Shown: positions 37,157 through 45,606, numbered from the stretch's first letter. The stretch is DNA of 64,000 bases from Brevibacterium sp. CBA3109 (GCF_040256645.1 NZ_CP158281.1:744001-808000), one strand, 5' to 3'. Notes: a model not told the origin generated them from the sequence alone. A program made the numbers and translations.

Positions 37157-37162
37157 TACGAT
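37157..37162 (+). promoter_or_regulatory. -10 box for leaderless histidine kinase gene
   Basis: TACGAT, 6 nt (CGGAGG), ATG at 37169. Confidence 0.5.
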
Positions 37163-37168
37163 CGGAGG

Positions 37169-38569
37169 ATGAGCCGATCCTGGCGTGCCGCCGCCGAGGC
37201 GAGCGATCCCGATGCTGATCGTCGCGTCCGTCGTCGACCTCGGCTGCTCCTGGTTGCCCTGAGCGTCCTGGCCCTGCTCCTGCAGCTGCCCTTCGCCGTG
37301 TTCATGGCCACCCACGATGGTGTCGATGCCCTGGCCGGGGGCGTGCGCATCGCCGTGGCCCTGCTGTCCCCGATGATCTTCTTACTCTGTGCACGATGGC
37401 CGGGCCCGAGAGTCGCGATCATCGCCGGGCTGACGCTGGTTGACATCGTCGTCTGGGCCGCACTGGCGGGATCCAGCCTGTCCGGTGCGTGGAGCCACGG
37501 TCCAAGTAATCGTCCCTGGTCTGGGGAGGGCCCGGGCGGAATGTGGGCGCAGGGGCTCACCGGACCTGAGATGACACCGTTCTATGCGGCGTTCCTCTTC
37601 GCTCTCGTCGTGGCCATGGTCCGCGGTCATCAGATCTGGGCCATCGCCTCGGCGGCCGGTGTCTGGTTGGGTGCCCTGCTGCTCGGTCCCTTCCTCGGTG
37701 TCGACTGGTCGGTGGGGCGTGTGGCCTCTGCGACGATCGGTCTGCTGATGACCCTGAGCATCGGAGCCTTCGCTCGGCGCAGGCGCGAAGGCAGGAGGCT
37801 CGCGGCCGAGGAGGCGCAGGCCCGGCACCAGGAGGTGATTGCGGCCGAAAGGCTGCGCATCGCCAGGGACCTCCACGATGTGCTGGGCCATTCCCTGTCC
37901 CAGATCAACGTGCAGGCCGGTGTGGGCGAACACCTCATCGACCGGGACCCCGAGCAGGCCAGACGGGCGCTCGCCGCCATCAAGGAGCTGAGTCGAACGG
38001 GACTCAACGAGGTCCGTTCAGTGCTCCACACGATGCGCTCGGATGCTGCCGGCCCAAGCGATCTCGACTCCGACGCGGCCGGCACTGACGCGGCCAGTGC
38101 CGGCGCAGGCGCAGCCGAGCCGCTGGCCCCAGTGCCGGGCCTCGACGAGCTGCCGGCACTCATCGCCGCAATGACCGGGCGACCAGCCATCCACCTCGAT
38201 GACCGGCGCGAGCTCCGAGCCGACGGTACTCGAGAGAATCCCGGCAGTGCCGCGGATGCGGCCGCCTACCGGATCGTGCAGGAGTCGCTGACGAATATGG
38301 TCCGCCACGCTGCCGCCAGCCAGGCGAACGTCAGAGTCTTCCGTGAAGGCGAGTTCCTGCACCTCGAGATCAGTGACGATGGCCAGGGAACAGAGAACGC
38401 GATGCACGGGCGAGACGAAGGCACCGGAATTATCGGGATGCGGGAGCGGACGAAACTTCTCCACGGAACCTTCGCGATCACCTCGGCGAGCGGGGACGGC
38501 ACGCACATCAGCGTCCGGCTGCCCTGGACCAGCGGACACGGACGAACAGATCGGCAGGCTCAGGCATGA
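37169..38569 (+). CDS. Sensor histidine kinase (NarL-type, HisKA_3)
   Basis: A 466-residue kinase with about five membrane helices in the first 200 residues and no large extracellular domain. The phospho-acceptor His236 lies in ERLRIARDLHDVLGHSLSQI. HATPase block is AAYRIVQESLTNMVRHA and ends DDGQGTEN...GTGIIGMRERT. A long Ala/Asp/Ser insert (about residues 290-315) between the dimer and ATPase regions looks flexible. It overlaps the response regulator gene by ATGA. The pair resembles stress-type LiaSR/DesKR systems. Confidence 0.9.
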   Translation: MSRSWRAAAEASDPDADRRVRRRPRLLLVALSVLALLLQLPFAVFMATHDGVDALAGGVRIAVALLSPMIFLLCARWPGPRVAIIAGLTLVDIVVWAALAGSSLSGAWSHGPSNRPWSGEGPGGMWAQGLTGPEMTPFYAAFLFALVVAMVRGHQIWAIASAAGVWLGALLLGPFLGVDWSVGRVASATIGLLMTLSIGAFARRRREGRRLAAEEAQARHQEVIAAERLRIARDLHDVLGHSLSQINVQAGVGEHLIDRDPEQARRALAAIKELSRTGLNEVRSVLHTMRSDAAGPSDLDSDAAGTDAASAGAGAAEPLAPVPGLDELPALIAAMTGRPAIHLDDRRELRADGTRENPGSAADAAAYRIVQESLTNMVRHAAASQANVRVFREGEFLHLEISDDGQGTENAMHGRDEGTGIIGMRERTKLLHGTFAITSASGDGTHISVRLPWTSGHGRTDRQAQA

Positions 38570-39240
38570 ACGATATCTCGGTGGCGATTGCCGATGATCA
38601 CCAGCTGGTTCGCGCCGGCTTCGCTTCGCTGTTGGATGCGGAACCGGGCATCAGCGTGAGTGTGCAGGCCTCCGGCGGGGAAGAGCTGTTGGAGAAACTG
38701 GCAGCGAGGCCGGTCGACGTCGTGCTCATGGACATTCGGATGCCCGACGGTGACGGACTGTGGGCCACCGAGGCGATCGCAGCCGATCCCGACCTCGGGC
38801 ACGTTCGGGTGGTGCTGGTGACGACCTTCGGCCTCGACGAGTACATCGTGCGCGCGGTCAGGGCGGGTGCCAGCGGATTCCTGCTCAAGGACACCGAACC
38901 GGTCGACCTGATCCGAGCGGTGCGCGTCGTCGCCGAGGGGGAGGCGCTGCTCTCACCGGAGGTGACCCGATACCTCCTGTCGAGGATGTCCCTGGGACTG
39001 CGGGCGGAGCCGGCGAAGCATCTCGACGTGCTGACACAACGTGAACGAGAGGTGCTCGCCCTCGTCGGGCAGGGACTGTCGAACGACGAGATCGCGGCGC
39101 AGCTGGTGCTCTCACCGCTGACGGCGAAGACCCATGTCTCGCGCATCATGAGCAAGGTCGCCGCACGCGACAGGGTCCACCTCGTCGTGCTCGCCTATGA
39201 GTCCGGGCTGGTCTCCCCGGGCTGGCTGCGCGAACAGTAG
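38566..39240 (+). CDS. NarL/LuxR-family response regulator
   Basis: A 224-residue regulator. Receiver domain with phospho-acceptor Asp56 in VVLMDIRMPDGDG, Lys in FLLKDTEP, and a C-terminal LuxR HTH (LTQREREVLALVGQGLSNDEIAAQL, TAKTHVSRIMSKV). It is translated after the kinase. A small SHOCT protein and a palindrome (39322-39340) lie just downstream and may be a target. Confidence 0.92.
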   Translation: MNDISVAIADDHQLVRAGFASLLDAEPGISVSVQASGGEELLEKLAARPVDVVLMDIRMPDGDGLWATEAIAADPDLGHVRVVLVTTFGLDEYIVRAVRAGASGFLLKDTEPVDLIRAVRVVAEGEALLSPEVTRYLLSRMSLGLRAEPAKHLDVLTQREREVLALVGQGLSNDEIAAQLVLSPLTAKTHVSRIMSKVAARDRVHLVVLAYESGLVSPGWLREQ

Positions 39241-39321
39241 GAGCTCATCCTCAGCGAGTACCCGAAGTGACTCCCAGCGGGGGATTCGCCGAGGCGGCTG
39301 CAGGAGTTGGATTGATGTCAT

Positions 39322-39340
39322 ATCCACGAGCGACGTGGAT
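39322..39340. promoter_or_regulatory. Inverted repeat before the SHOCT gene
   Basis: ATCCACG-AGCGA-CGTGGAT, perfect 7-bp arms, 19 bp before the SHOCT start and just upstream of its AAGGAGG (39348-39354). Candidate site for the adjacent response regulator, or a 5' hairpin in the transcript. Confidence 0.4.
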
Positions 39341-39358
39341 TCCTGACAAGGAGGCATT

Positions 39359-39646
39359 ATGAACATGGAACACGGACCCGCGGCCTGGCCGTTCTTCTTC
39401 CTCATCCCGATCTTCTGGGTGCTCATCATCGGACTGGTCGTCACTCTCATCATCACGCTCAATCGGCGTCGTTGGCGCCAAGCCGGGGGACCGCCCTGGG
39501 CAGATGGTCAGGGCCGATTCGGGTCGACGAAGAACGCGGAGGCGACACTGTCCGAGCGTTTCGCCCAAGGTGACATCGACGAGGCCGAGTACCGAGGCAG
39601 ACTCGAGGTTCTCAGGGCCAATCGCCTCGATTCGGGTACAAGCTGA
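39359..39646 (+). CDS. Small membrane protein with C-terminal SHOCT domain
   Basis: A 95-residue protein. One membrane helix (FFFLIPIFWVLIIGLVVTLI, residues 12-33), then a basic stretch and a C-terminal SHOCT motif (ATLSERFAQGDIDEAEYRGRLEVLR). Strong AAGGAGG upstream. SHOCT proteins bind nucleic acid or oligomerise and are often co-located with stress two-component systems, as here. Function unknown. Confidence 0.82.
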   Translation: MNMEHGPAAWPFFFLIPIFWVLIIGLVVTLIITLNRRRWRQAGGPPWADGQGRFGSTKNAEATLSERFAQGDIDEAEYRGRLEVLRANRLDSGTS

Positions 39647-39664
39647 GGCACCCGGCGGGTGTGA

Positions 39665-40003
39665 CTAGGCCACGAGGGACAGCTGCGCCCGTCCGGTGAG
39701 CCCGAATGCGGGCACCGTCGCGGGCGCGGCTGTCGGCGTTGAGCCGGCGGCGAGGACGAGCACCTGGGGGAGTGCGAGGCCGAGGACTATGGTGATTGCC
39801 TCGATGACCTCCGAAGAGGGATCCTTGAGGCCGCGTTCGACCTCGGACAGGTATTGGGTCGAGACTCCCGAGCGGCGTGAGACCTGAGCCAGGGTCAGGC
39901 CCAGCTCGGTGCGGCGCAGCCGCAGCACCCTCCCGAGCATCTCGCGCCACAGCAGCGCCGGAGTCCGGTCGGCGTACGCATCTGTGACGTGAAGTGCATC
40001 CAT
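39665..40003 (-). CDS. ClgR/PopR-like XRE regulator
   Basis: A 112-residue helix-turn-helix regulator. LLWREMLGRVLRLRRTELGLTLAQVSRRSGVSTQYLSEVERGLKDPSSEVI resembles the ClgR/PopR family, which activates clpP operons in Streptomyces, Mycobacterium and Corynebacterium; ClgR is itself degraded by Clp, and a hydrophobic C-terminus (here ending LSLVA) is typical. Its start codon is 6 nt after TAGGAT (40015-40010 on this strand), so it looks leaderless. Two palindromic elements lie just upstream. The clpP operon is 3 kb away. Confidence 0.78.
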   Translation of the reverse strand: MDALHVTDAYADRTPALLWREMLGRVLRLRRTELGLTLAQVSRRSGVSTQYLSEVERGLKDPSSEVIEAITIVLGLALPQVLVLAAGSTPTAAPATVPAFGLTGRAQLSLVA

Positions 40004-40029
40004 GATGCGATCCTAGGAGGAATCGCCGT

Positions 40030-40059
40030 CGCTCACGCGGATTTCTGCTCTGAGCAGAC
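40030..40059. promoter_or_regulatory. Two palindromic elements upstream of the ClgR/PopR-like gene
   Basis: CGC-TCAC-GCG (40030-40039) resembles a ClgR box with a one-base-short centre. TTCTGC-N5-GCAGAC (40043-40059) resembles the PopR box TTCTGCC-N3-GGCAGAA at 11 of 12 outer positions. The inner core CTGCTC-T-GAGCAG is a perfect repeat. Both lie 27-56 bp upstream of the presumed start, right for autoregulation. Confidence 0.5.
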
Positions 40060-40129
40060 GAATACCGGCTGCCCCGTCATGCGCTCGAGGGGGATCAGGA
40101 CGCGGTCGAGTTGCACCCAGGCCGCGAAG

Positions 40130-40148
40130 TTAAGTTAGGCTGTCCTTT
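40130..40148. promoter_or_regulatory. DtxR/IdeR-type iron box before the orphan siderophore-binding gene
   Basis: TTAAGTTAGGCTGTCCTTT matches TTAGGTTAGSCTAACCTAA at 14 of 19 positions, strongest in the left half. It overlaps the space just before TAAAGT (40151-40156). Confidence 0.6.
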
Positions 40149-40196
40149 GTTAAAGTGGAGAGGTCGACCACGACCCTCACAGACGAAAGGGCAGGA

Positions 40197-41225
40197 ATGT
40201 CAGCTCATCTCACTCGCCGGGCCATGGCCATAGGCACCATCGTCACACTCGCCTTCAGCGCGAGCGCCTGCAGCCAGGACTCGGCGGATTCTGCGAAGTC
40301 AGCCTCCGACGACTTCCAGACCGTCACGATCGAACACGCACTGGGCAAGGCCGTCATCGAGGCAGAACCCAAGCGCGTCGTGACCCTCGGGCAGGGGTCG
40401 ACCGAGACCGCCATCGCACTGGGCAAGACACCCGTCGGCATGGAGGAGTACGCCTGGGGCAGCGATGACACCGGCTATATGCCGTGGATCCATGAAGCGG
40501 TGACCGAGAAGGGCGAGGAGCTGCCGAAGCAGTTCCAGGGAGATACCGAGCTCGATGTCGAAGCCATCGCCGAACTCGAACCAGATGTCATCCTCGCACC
40601 ATGGTCCGGCGTCACCGCAGATCAGTACAAGCAGCTCGACGCCATCGCACCCACGGTCGCCTACCCCAAGCAGCCATGGACGATCGAATGGGACGAGCAG
40701 ATCACGACCATCGGCAAGGCCCTGGGGCAGGAGAAGGAATCCGAGGGGCTCGTCGATGACATCAAGACGCAGCTCTCCGAGGCCAAGCGGCCCGAATACG
40801 AGGGACTGACGTTCTCCTACATCTACAACGACGGACCGGGCACCCTCGGAGTCTTCTACCCCAACGAGCAGCGAGTGGCGATGGTCTCGGCTCTGGGTCT
40901 GACTCCTGACCCCGTCGTCGACGAACTCAAGAAGAACTATGACGCCCCGGGTACGGATTCCGCGCTCATCGGGCTGGAGAACGCGGACAAACTCGACGAC
41001 TCCGACCTCATCTTCACGTTCTACTCCGATGAGAAGAGCAAGAAGGAGATCAAGGCACAGAGCGTGTACGCGAACATTCCGGCGATCAAGTCCGGCGCGG
41101 TCGTCGCGCCCGAAGACCAGCCGTTCGTCACAGCCTCATCGATCATCAACCCGCTCACCGTCCCATGGACGCTCAAGCGCTATGTGCCGATGATCGACAA
41201 GGCCGCAGAGAACGTCAAGAAGTAG
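40197..41225 (+). CDS. Iron-siderophore ABC substrate-binding lipoprotein (orphan)
   Basis: A 342-residue FepB/FhuD-type binding protein. Lipobox in TLAFSASACSQD, then TVTIEHALGKAVIEAEPKRVVTLG and EPDVILAPWSGVT, LDAIAPTVAYP. The ATG at 40197 has AAAGGGCAGG before it. It has no permease or ATPase genes beside it, unlike the paralogue at 52666-53694, so it may share that importer or one elsewhere. An iron box covers its promoter. Confidence 0.87.
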   Translation: MSAHLTRRAMAIGTIVTLAFSASACSQDSADSAKSASDDFQTVTIEHALGKAVIEAEPKRVVTLGQGSTETAIALGKTPVGMEEYAWGSDDTGYMPWIHEAVTEKGEELPKQFQGDTELDVEAIAELEPDVILAPWSGVTADQYKQLDAIAPTVAYPKQPWTIEWDEQITTIGKALGQEKESEGLVDDIKTQLSEAKRPEYEGLTFSYIYNDGPGTLGVFYPNEQRVAMVSALGLTPDPVVDELKKNYDAPGTDSALIGLENADKLDDSDLIFTFYSDEKSKKEIKAQSVYANIPAIKSGAVVAPEDQPFVTASSIINPLTVPWTLKRYVPMIDKAAENVKK

Positions 41226-42666
41226 GCAGCGCGCTCATCTTCTTCCAGTCATCCCACTCATAGACCCAGTCGGAGATGTCGCTGGCTGCGGTCGACAGGG
41301 TGGCATTCGAACCGGTGATCTCGACCGGGTCGCCGAAGATCGCCGAGTCGTAGTACTGCTTGGCCCGTTCGGTCGAGAGGTTGATGCAGCCATGGGAGAC
41401 ATTCGCCGACCCCTGAACCCCGGTCGACCAGGGCGCGGCATGGATGAACTCTCCGTTGTTGTGGATGCGCACGGCCCAGCGCACATCGGTTTCGTAGTCC
41501 CACTGCTCGGAGGTCATCGTGTAGTCCGAGGCCTTGGACATCACCACATGGGTTCCGTTGTAGGACGGGGACTTCGCAGCACCCAATGAGGCCGGGAAGT
41601 TCATGACCTCTTTGCCGTCGCGCGTGACGACCATGCGGTGGGTCTTGGCGTCGGCCTTGACGACCTGCTTGCGGCCGATGTCGAAATCGAGTGTGAGATC
41701 GTTCTGGCCGACGGTGTCATCGGTCGTGGGAACGTTCTTCAGCGGCACGTCGACGGAGACCTTCGAGTGCGCGGGCCAGAATTCCTTGGGACGGAAGTGC
41801 AGTCGCGACTGCGGGTCATCAGGCAGCCAGGCCCATGAGCCTTCGACTTTGCGCTTCTTCCCATCGTTGTCCGTGACCTTGACCGACAAGCGGTGCTCGA
41901 CGTCGTCACGGTACTTCTTGGCCACCGTGGATCCGAAGGTGAGGATGATCGGAGCTCCGACGCCCACGGTCTGGTCATCGGAGAGGATCGTGCGCACCGC
42001 CATCGGCGAGGCGTCGCCGGCCGAAACCGTGACCGTGGAGGTGAAATCGTGTTCCTCTCCATCCGCCGAGGTGGCTGTGACCGAGAGCTCGTATGTGCTG
42101 TCGGCGACGAGGTCGTAGGCAGACATCCAGGCCGCGGCGTCGTCGGGGGCGGTGATCGCGTCTGAGTCTTCTGAGGCTGATTCGCTTGGAGTCGAAGATC
42201 CCGCCTTCGCGTCTTCGGTGCTGTCTGCTGCTTCGAGTTCGCTCCCGGCGGTGTCGAAGAAGACTCCGGGATCGGTCTTGATGCGCGGGTGGTCGGATTC
42301 GGTGATGGAGATGTCGCTCAGCGCCGCGTTCTCGACGCTGAGGCTGATGCGCTCGCCGGGGGCAGCTGTTGTCTCTGCACCGGGTTCGACCACTTCGCCG
42401 GTCTGCTGGGGAGCAGAAGTCTGTGTGCTGGTGGGCGTAGCCGAGGCGGTGGAGTTCGAAGCCTTCGCCGACAAGCCCTGTTCCGTCGCCTGGGCTGCCT
42501 CGGCTTCGGAGACGCTCCCTATTCGGAACACCGGCTCGGCTGCGGCCTCGGCCGTCTTCGCACCATCGCGAGTCGCGTCGGGGTCAGAGTCTGCCGGGGT
42601 GCAGGCCGTGAGCAGAGCGAGTGCTGAAAGGGCAGCAACCGCCCCGTGAATCTTCTTGGGTGACAA
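41215..42666 (-). CDS. L,D-transpeptidase lipoprotein with Ig-like domains
   Basis: A protein of about 483 residues that makes 3-3 cross-links in peptidoglycan. TTG at 42666 gives a good lipoprotein signal (KKIHGAVAALSALALLTACTP) with AGGA eight bases upstream. A longer start at 42711 would give a poor n-region. A Glu/Ala/Ser/Thr-rich linker precedes two Ig-like domains (about 95-340). The catalytic YkuD domain ends with HGCINLSTERAK, with the active Cys and the upstream His (SANVSHGC). Convergent with the orphan binding protein, overlapping its end by 11 bp. Confidence 0.88.
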   Translation of the reverse strand: MSPKKIHGAVAALSALALLTACTPADSDPDATRDGAKTAEAAAEPVFRIGSVSEAEAAQATEQGLSAKASNSTASATPTSTQTSAPQQTGEVVEPGAETTAAPGERISLSVENAALSDISITESDHPRIKTDPGVFFDTAGSELEAADSTEDAKAGSSTPSESASEDSDAITAPDDAAAWMSAYDLVADSTYELSVTATSADGEEHDFTSTVTVSAGDASPMAVRTILSDDQTVGVGAPIILTFGSTVAKKYRDDVEHRLSVKVTDNDGKKRKVEGSWAWLPDDPQSRLHFRPKEFWPAHSKVSVDVPLKNVPTTDDTVGQNDLTLDFDIGRKQVVKADAKTHRMVVTRDGKEVMNFPASLGAAKSPSYNGTHVVMSKASDYTMTSEQWDYETDVRWAVRIHNNGEFIHAAPWSTGVQGSANVSHGCINLSTERAKQYYDSAIFGDPVEITGSNATLSTAASDISDWVYEWDDWKKMSALPTS

Positions 42667-42852
42667 AACAGGGATCCTCGTTCGAGCAAAGGGATGAGAG
42701 CTACAGACCATGCTAGTGAAGCCAAATCACGAAAGTATTAAAGCAGTGGCTGAATTCCTCGGGAAAAGGCCATTTATCGTCGTTGAAATGGGCCCTGACC
42801 TGGACTGACATAGGGGAGGGGGAGTTGTGGAATTGTAACCTTGAGAATCGAA

Positions 42853-42942
42853 GGACTCCCCGTGCACCCGCCAGAGCTCGCTTACCCTTGCTGCCTTCCG
42901 GCCCTGGGGGAGTTCACAAGATGACGCCGCACGGGGAGCCAT
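42853..42942 (-). ncRNA. ffs: Signal recognition particle RNA, small bacterial type
   Basis: The minus strand reads CCAGGGCCGGAAGGCAGCAAGGG, the conserved domain IV apical motif that binds Ffh, close to the E. coli 4.5S core. The ends CTCCCCGTGC (42856-42865) and GCACGGGGAG (42929-42938) pair to close an RNA of about 90 nt. A -10 element could not be placed with confidence. Exact ends may shift by a few bases. Confidence 0.93.
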
Positions 42943-43036
42943 CGATCAGTGTAGTCGAGAGCATCCTCGAGGCACAAAACGAGGTCCGAAGCCAGGTCCG
43001 GTGCGGCAGGGACTGGAGGGGATTCTATCTGCGATT

Positions 43037-43054
43037 AGTGTGATGGTTCACACT
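43037..43054. promoter_or_regulatory. Perfect palindrome between ffs and tRNA-Ser
   Basis: AGTGTGA-TGGT-TCACACT, 7-bp arms, 4-nt spacer. It is about 95 bp upstream of the ffs start and 50 bp before the tRNA; role unknown. The spacing is not that of GlxR/CRP. Confidence 0.35.
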
Positions 43055-43104
43055 TGGCCATCTTGATTTCGCATTGTCGACACGACTCATATAGGCTGGC
43101 TCGC

Positions 43105-43192
43105 GGAGGATTCGCCTAGTGGCCTATGGCGCTCGCCTGGAACGCGGGTTGGGTTAACGCCCTCAGGGGTTCGAATCCCCTATCCTCCGCCA
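43105..43192 (+). tRNA. tRNA-Ser (anticodon GGA)
   Basis: Class II tRNA of 88 nt including encoded CCA. Acceptor GGAGGAT pairs with ATCCTCC, the anticodon loop is CTGGAAC with GGA at its centre, a long variable arm follows (GGGTTGGGTTAACGCCC), and the T arm is GGGGTTCGAATCCCC. A TATAGGCT box (43090-43097) precedes it. Decodes UCC and UCU. Confidence 0.95.
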
Positions 43193-43196
43193 CGGG

Positions 43197-43230
43197 AGTC
43201 CCGGTCTCGCAGTTTCTGCGGGCCGGGACT
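43197..43230 (+). terminator. Hairpin just after tRNA-Ser
   Basis: AGTCCCGG (43197-43204) pairs with CCGGGACT (43223-43230), with inner stem CGCAG-TTT-CTGCG. The tail TTCGTCG is weakly U-rich. Confidence 0.6.
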
Positions 43231-43283
43231 TCGTCGATTCACCCGGTTTCGAGCCGAGCGCGGGCCTCGCAGTCGCCTTTCGG

Positions 43284-43412
43284 GCATCCCTCACCGTTCG
43301 TGGCAATCCGGATTGGCCGTGGCATTTCCTACTGGTGCCTCCGCATCCCTCACCATTCGCAGCACTACGCACCGGTGCAACGGGGTGGTGCGCCGGTGAG
43401 GGTGAGGGATGC
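43284..43412. repeat. Three copies of a 12-bp element, two direct and one inverted
   Basis: GCATCCCTCACC occurs at 43284-43295 and 43343-43354, each followed by RTTCG, and its complement GGTGAGGGATGC at 43401-43412. Copies 2 and 3 enclose 46 bp as an inverted repeat. It lies between tRNA-Ser and the truncated sfnG, with no gene in the interval. Confidence 0.7.
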
Positions 43413-43466
43413 TGAGTGGGCCGCAGCGCAGGACCGCTGCCCGAGGCGCAAATCGCATGACGCCCC

Positions 43467-44012
43467 GTGGCGGAATGCCTCATTGTGACGGTGCGCGGCG
43501 GCCCGCGAAATCTGCTCGCCGTGTGTGGTCTGTGTCTCAGTAATCTGGCACAGCTCGCCCGCACACAGCACTCGGAGGTGGCCCGCGCCCACAATCGGAA
43601 AGTCCGTTTCGGACTCAACGGGTTCGTGATCGTCCGCGACACCGAAGCCGAAGCCTGCGACCAGCTGTGCGAGATCATCGCACACGCCGACGCCGAGGCG
43701 GTCGAAGAATTCCGCGAGTCCGTGCAGACCGCCGGAGCCGCGACCTCGGATAAGAAAGGCATGTGGGCGGATTCGAGCTTCGAAGACCTCGTGCAGTACA
43801 ACGACGGCTTCCGTACCCAGCTCATCGGAACCCCCGAACAGGTCGCCGACCGCATCATCGAATACAAGAAGATCGGCGTCGACCTCACCCTCACCGGCTT
43901 CCTCCACTTCCAGGAGGAACTTGAAGCGTTCGGCAAGACCGTCATCCCGATCGTGCGCGAGAAGGAAGCCGAACTCGTCAACAGGGGACTGCTCACCCCT
44001 GCCGGAGTCTGA
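43467..44012 (+). pseudogene. sfnG: 5'-truncated dimethylsulfone/FMNH2 monooxygenase (SfnG-like) remnant
   Basis: Only the C-terminal ~150 residues of a luciferase-like monooxygenase of the SfnG/SsuD family remain: VRFGLNGFVIVRDTEAEA, DKKGMWADSSFEDLVQYNDG, QLIGTPEQVADRIIEYKKIGVDL. Family members are about 360 residues, so the N-terminal ~200 residues with the FMN-binding start are missing. The first ~45 codons look unrelated (GGPRNLLAVCGLCLSN). A truncated gene just after tRNA-Ser suggests a deletion or excision scar. Not likely functional. Confidence 0.75.
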
Positions 44013-44031
44013 GTCAGCCAGTCGGTTTCCC

Positions 44032-45606
44032 TCAGGCCACGCTGAATGACGCGGACTTGAGCTTCAGCTTCGTTCGCAGCTGATCGCCGGTGAGGCTCGC
44101 GGTCTTCCCCTTCACCGAGGTGGCTTTCACCGTCTTCACCAGACCTGAGCCGGTCTTCGCCACCGCCACAGACCGGACGTCTGCCAGCCCGAAGGCCCGT
44201 GCCATGTCGGACTGCTTGGCCGTCACCGACCACGAGGCGTTCGGGTTCTGCGCAGAGGCATACTTCGACGGAGAGTCATCGACCGAGACCAGGTACGGCA
44301 CGGCCGACCCCCACACCTCGGCAGTCGAATGCGTCTTTGACCCGGCCGACGACGAGTAGACAGCATCGATGAGCCCGCCCTTGTAGGTGATGAGGCGCGC
44401 CGACCTCACCGTCGACCCGCTCGTGGTCTGTGTCGCGGCCACGGCCTTGCGCCATGGACCGGAATCGCCTGCATTCTCATGAGTCCACCCGAGGAAACGC
44501 TGCGAGGCCACCTCGTCATAGACGTTGCACCCGCAGGCCGGCTTCACCGCACCGAGATTGCGGTAGGCGTAGGTGCGCGAAGCGATGGCCTGACTGCGCA
44601 GGACCTCGGACTGCCACGACGCCGGCATCTCGGCGATGCCCGGCAGATATTCCTTGTTGAGACCCACCACGTTTATGACGTTGAGCGAGCTCTTCAGCTG
44701 ACCGATCTCGAGCCGTCCGTGTCGGTAGGTGCCGGTCGCCCCGTTCTGGGCACCGCTGACCGACACCGTCGTCGCCGACGAACTCTTCCAATATCGGGTG
44801 CCCTGCCATTCGAGGGTGAGCTTCGACCCCGAATAGCTCTTCGACCCGACGGTCGCCTTGACCGAACCGGATGACGTCCGTTCGATCGTGACCTTCGAGC
44901 CCGATTCGATGGTCTTCGACCCGACCTTGACCCGCAGACGGCCGGACCGCGGAGTGACCGTCACGGACTTCTTACCGGTCAGCAGCTGCACCTTGAGACT
45001 GGCGTCGGCGTTCTTCGACATCGTCGTGACCTTGGCACCCGTGTAGTAGTGTTGCAGGATCTGCGTCGACGACTTTCCGGCTGTCGCCATTCCGCGCGCT
45101 CCGTACTGGCTCATCCCGACCCCATGGCCGAACCCCGACCCCTTGATCGTGAACGACGACGGCGCTTTCGTCAGCGTCACCTTCGCCCCGGATTTCGCCG
45201 TCCACACGATCATGCCGTTCTGGAACTTCTGCCGGGTCTCCGAACCTGAGCGGTATTCGTTGCTCGTCGGATAGCCGAGCGGACCGCGTTCCCACCCGGA
45301 CTTCTTCCATGCTGTGCGGATCGCGCCCAGAGTCGCATGGACGCCGGTGGCCTTCGTCCAATGGATGCTGCCGTGCTTGAACGACTGATAGCAGCCCTTC
45401 TGGATCAGCGTGCACCGCTGTGGGCCGACCGCTGGGCCGAGCTTGCCGGAAGTCCCACCGAGCGATTTGTGCATCGTTCCGATCGCACCCGAAGTCGCAT
45501 AGGCAGCATGTGCCGGAGGCTGTGTGGAGCAGAGAACGAGAAGGAACCCGATGAGCAGTGCCGCGAGGGTAGGAGTCGTCGCCTTGACGGACGGGGAAGC
45601 TGGCAT
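44032..45606 (-). CDS. Secreted SpoIID/LytB-domain protein with LGFP repeats
   Basis: A 524-residue secreted protein. Signal peptide (LAALLIGFLLVLCSTQPPAHA), then LGFP-type repeats (about 45-140: LGPAVGPQ, RGPLGYPTSNEYR) that bind the cell wall. The SpoIID domain has GFGHGVGMSQYGARGMA and the Glu-containing EYLPGIAEMPASWQSEVLRSQAIASRTYAY. SpoIID enzymes cleave peptidoglycan glycan; the LGFP region anchors the protein to the mycolate-less wall here. The C-terminal segment (about 320-524) is mostly beta-rich. Confidence 0.87.
   Translation of the reverse strand: MPASPSVKATTPTLAALLIGFLLVLCSTQPPAHAAYATSGAIGTMHKSLGGTSGKLGPAVGPQRCTLIQKGCYQSFKHGSIHWTKATGVHATLGAIRTAWKKSGWERGPLGYPTSNEYRSGSETRQKFQNGMIVWTAKSGAKVTLTKAPSSFTIKGSGFGHGVGMSQYGARGMATAGKSSTQILQHYYTGAKVTTMSKNADASLKVQLLTGKKSVTVTPRSGRLRVKVGSKTIESGSKVTIERTSSGSVKATVGSKSYSGSKLTLEWQGTRYWKSSSATTVSVSGAQNGATGTYRHGRLEIGQLKSSLNVINVVGLNKEYLPGIAEMPASWQSEVLRSQAIASRTYAYRNLGAVKPACGCNVYDEVASQRFLGWTHENAGDSGPWRKAVAATQTTSGSTVRSARLITYKGGLIDAVYSSSAGSKTHSTAEVWGSAVPYLVSVDDSPSKYASAQNPNASWSVTAKQSDMARAFGLADVRSVAVAKTGSGLVKTVKATSVKGKTASLTGDQLRTKLKLKSASFSVA

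Noticed and set aside
42783-43043. 86-codon plus-strand frame across the SRP RNA
   Set aside because: It overlaps a convincing SRP RNA and lacks family resemblance.
43037-43054. GlxR/CRP site in the ffs-tRNA gap
   Set aside because: The arms fit TGTGA/TCACA but the spacer is 4 nt and not 6; kept only as an unexplained palindrome.
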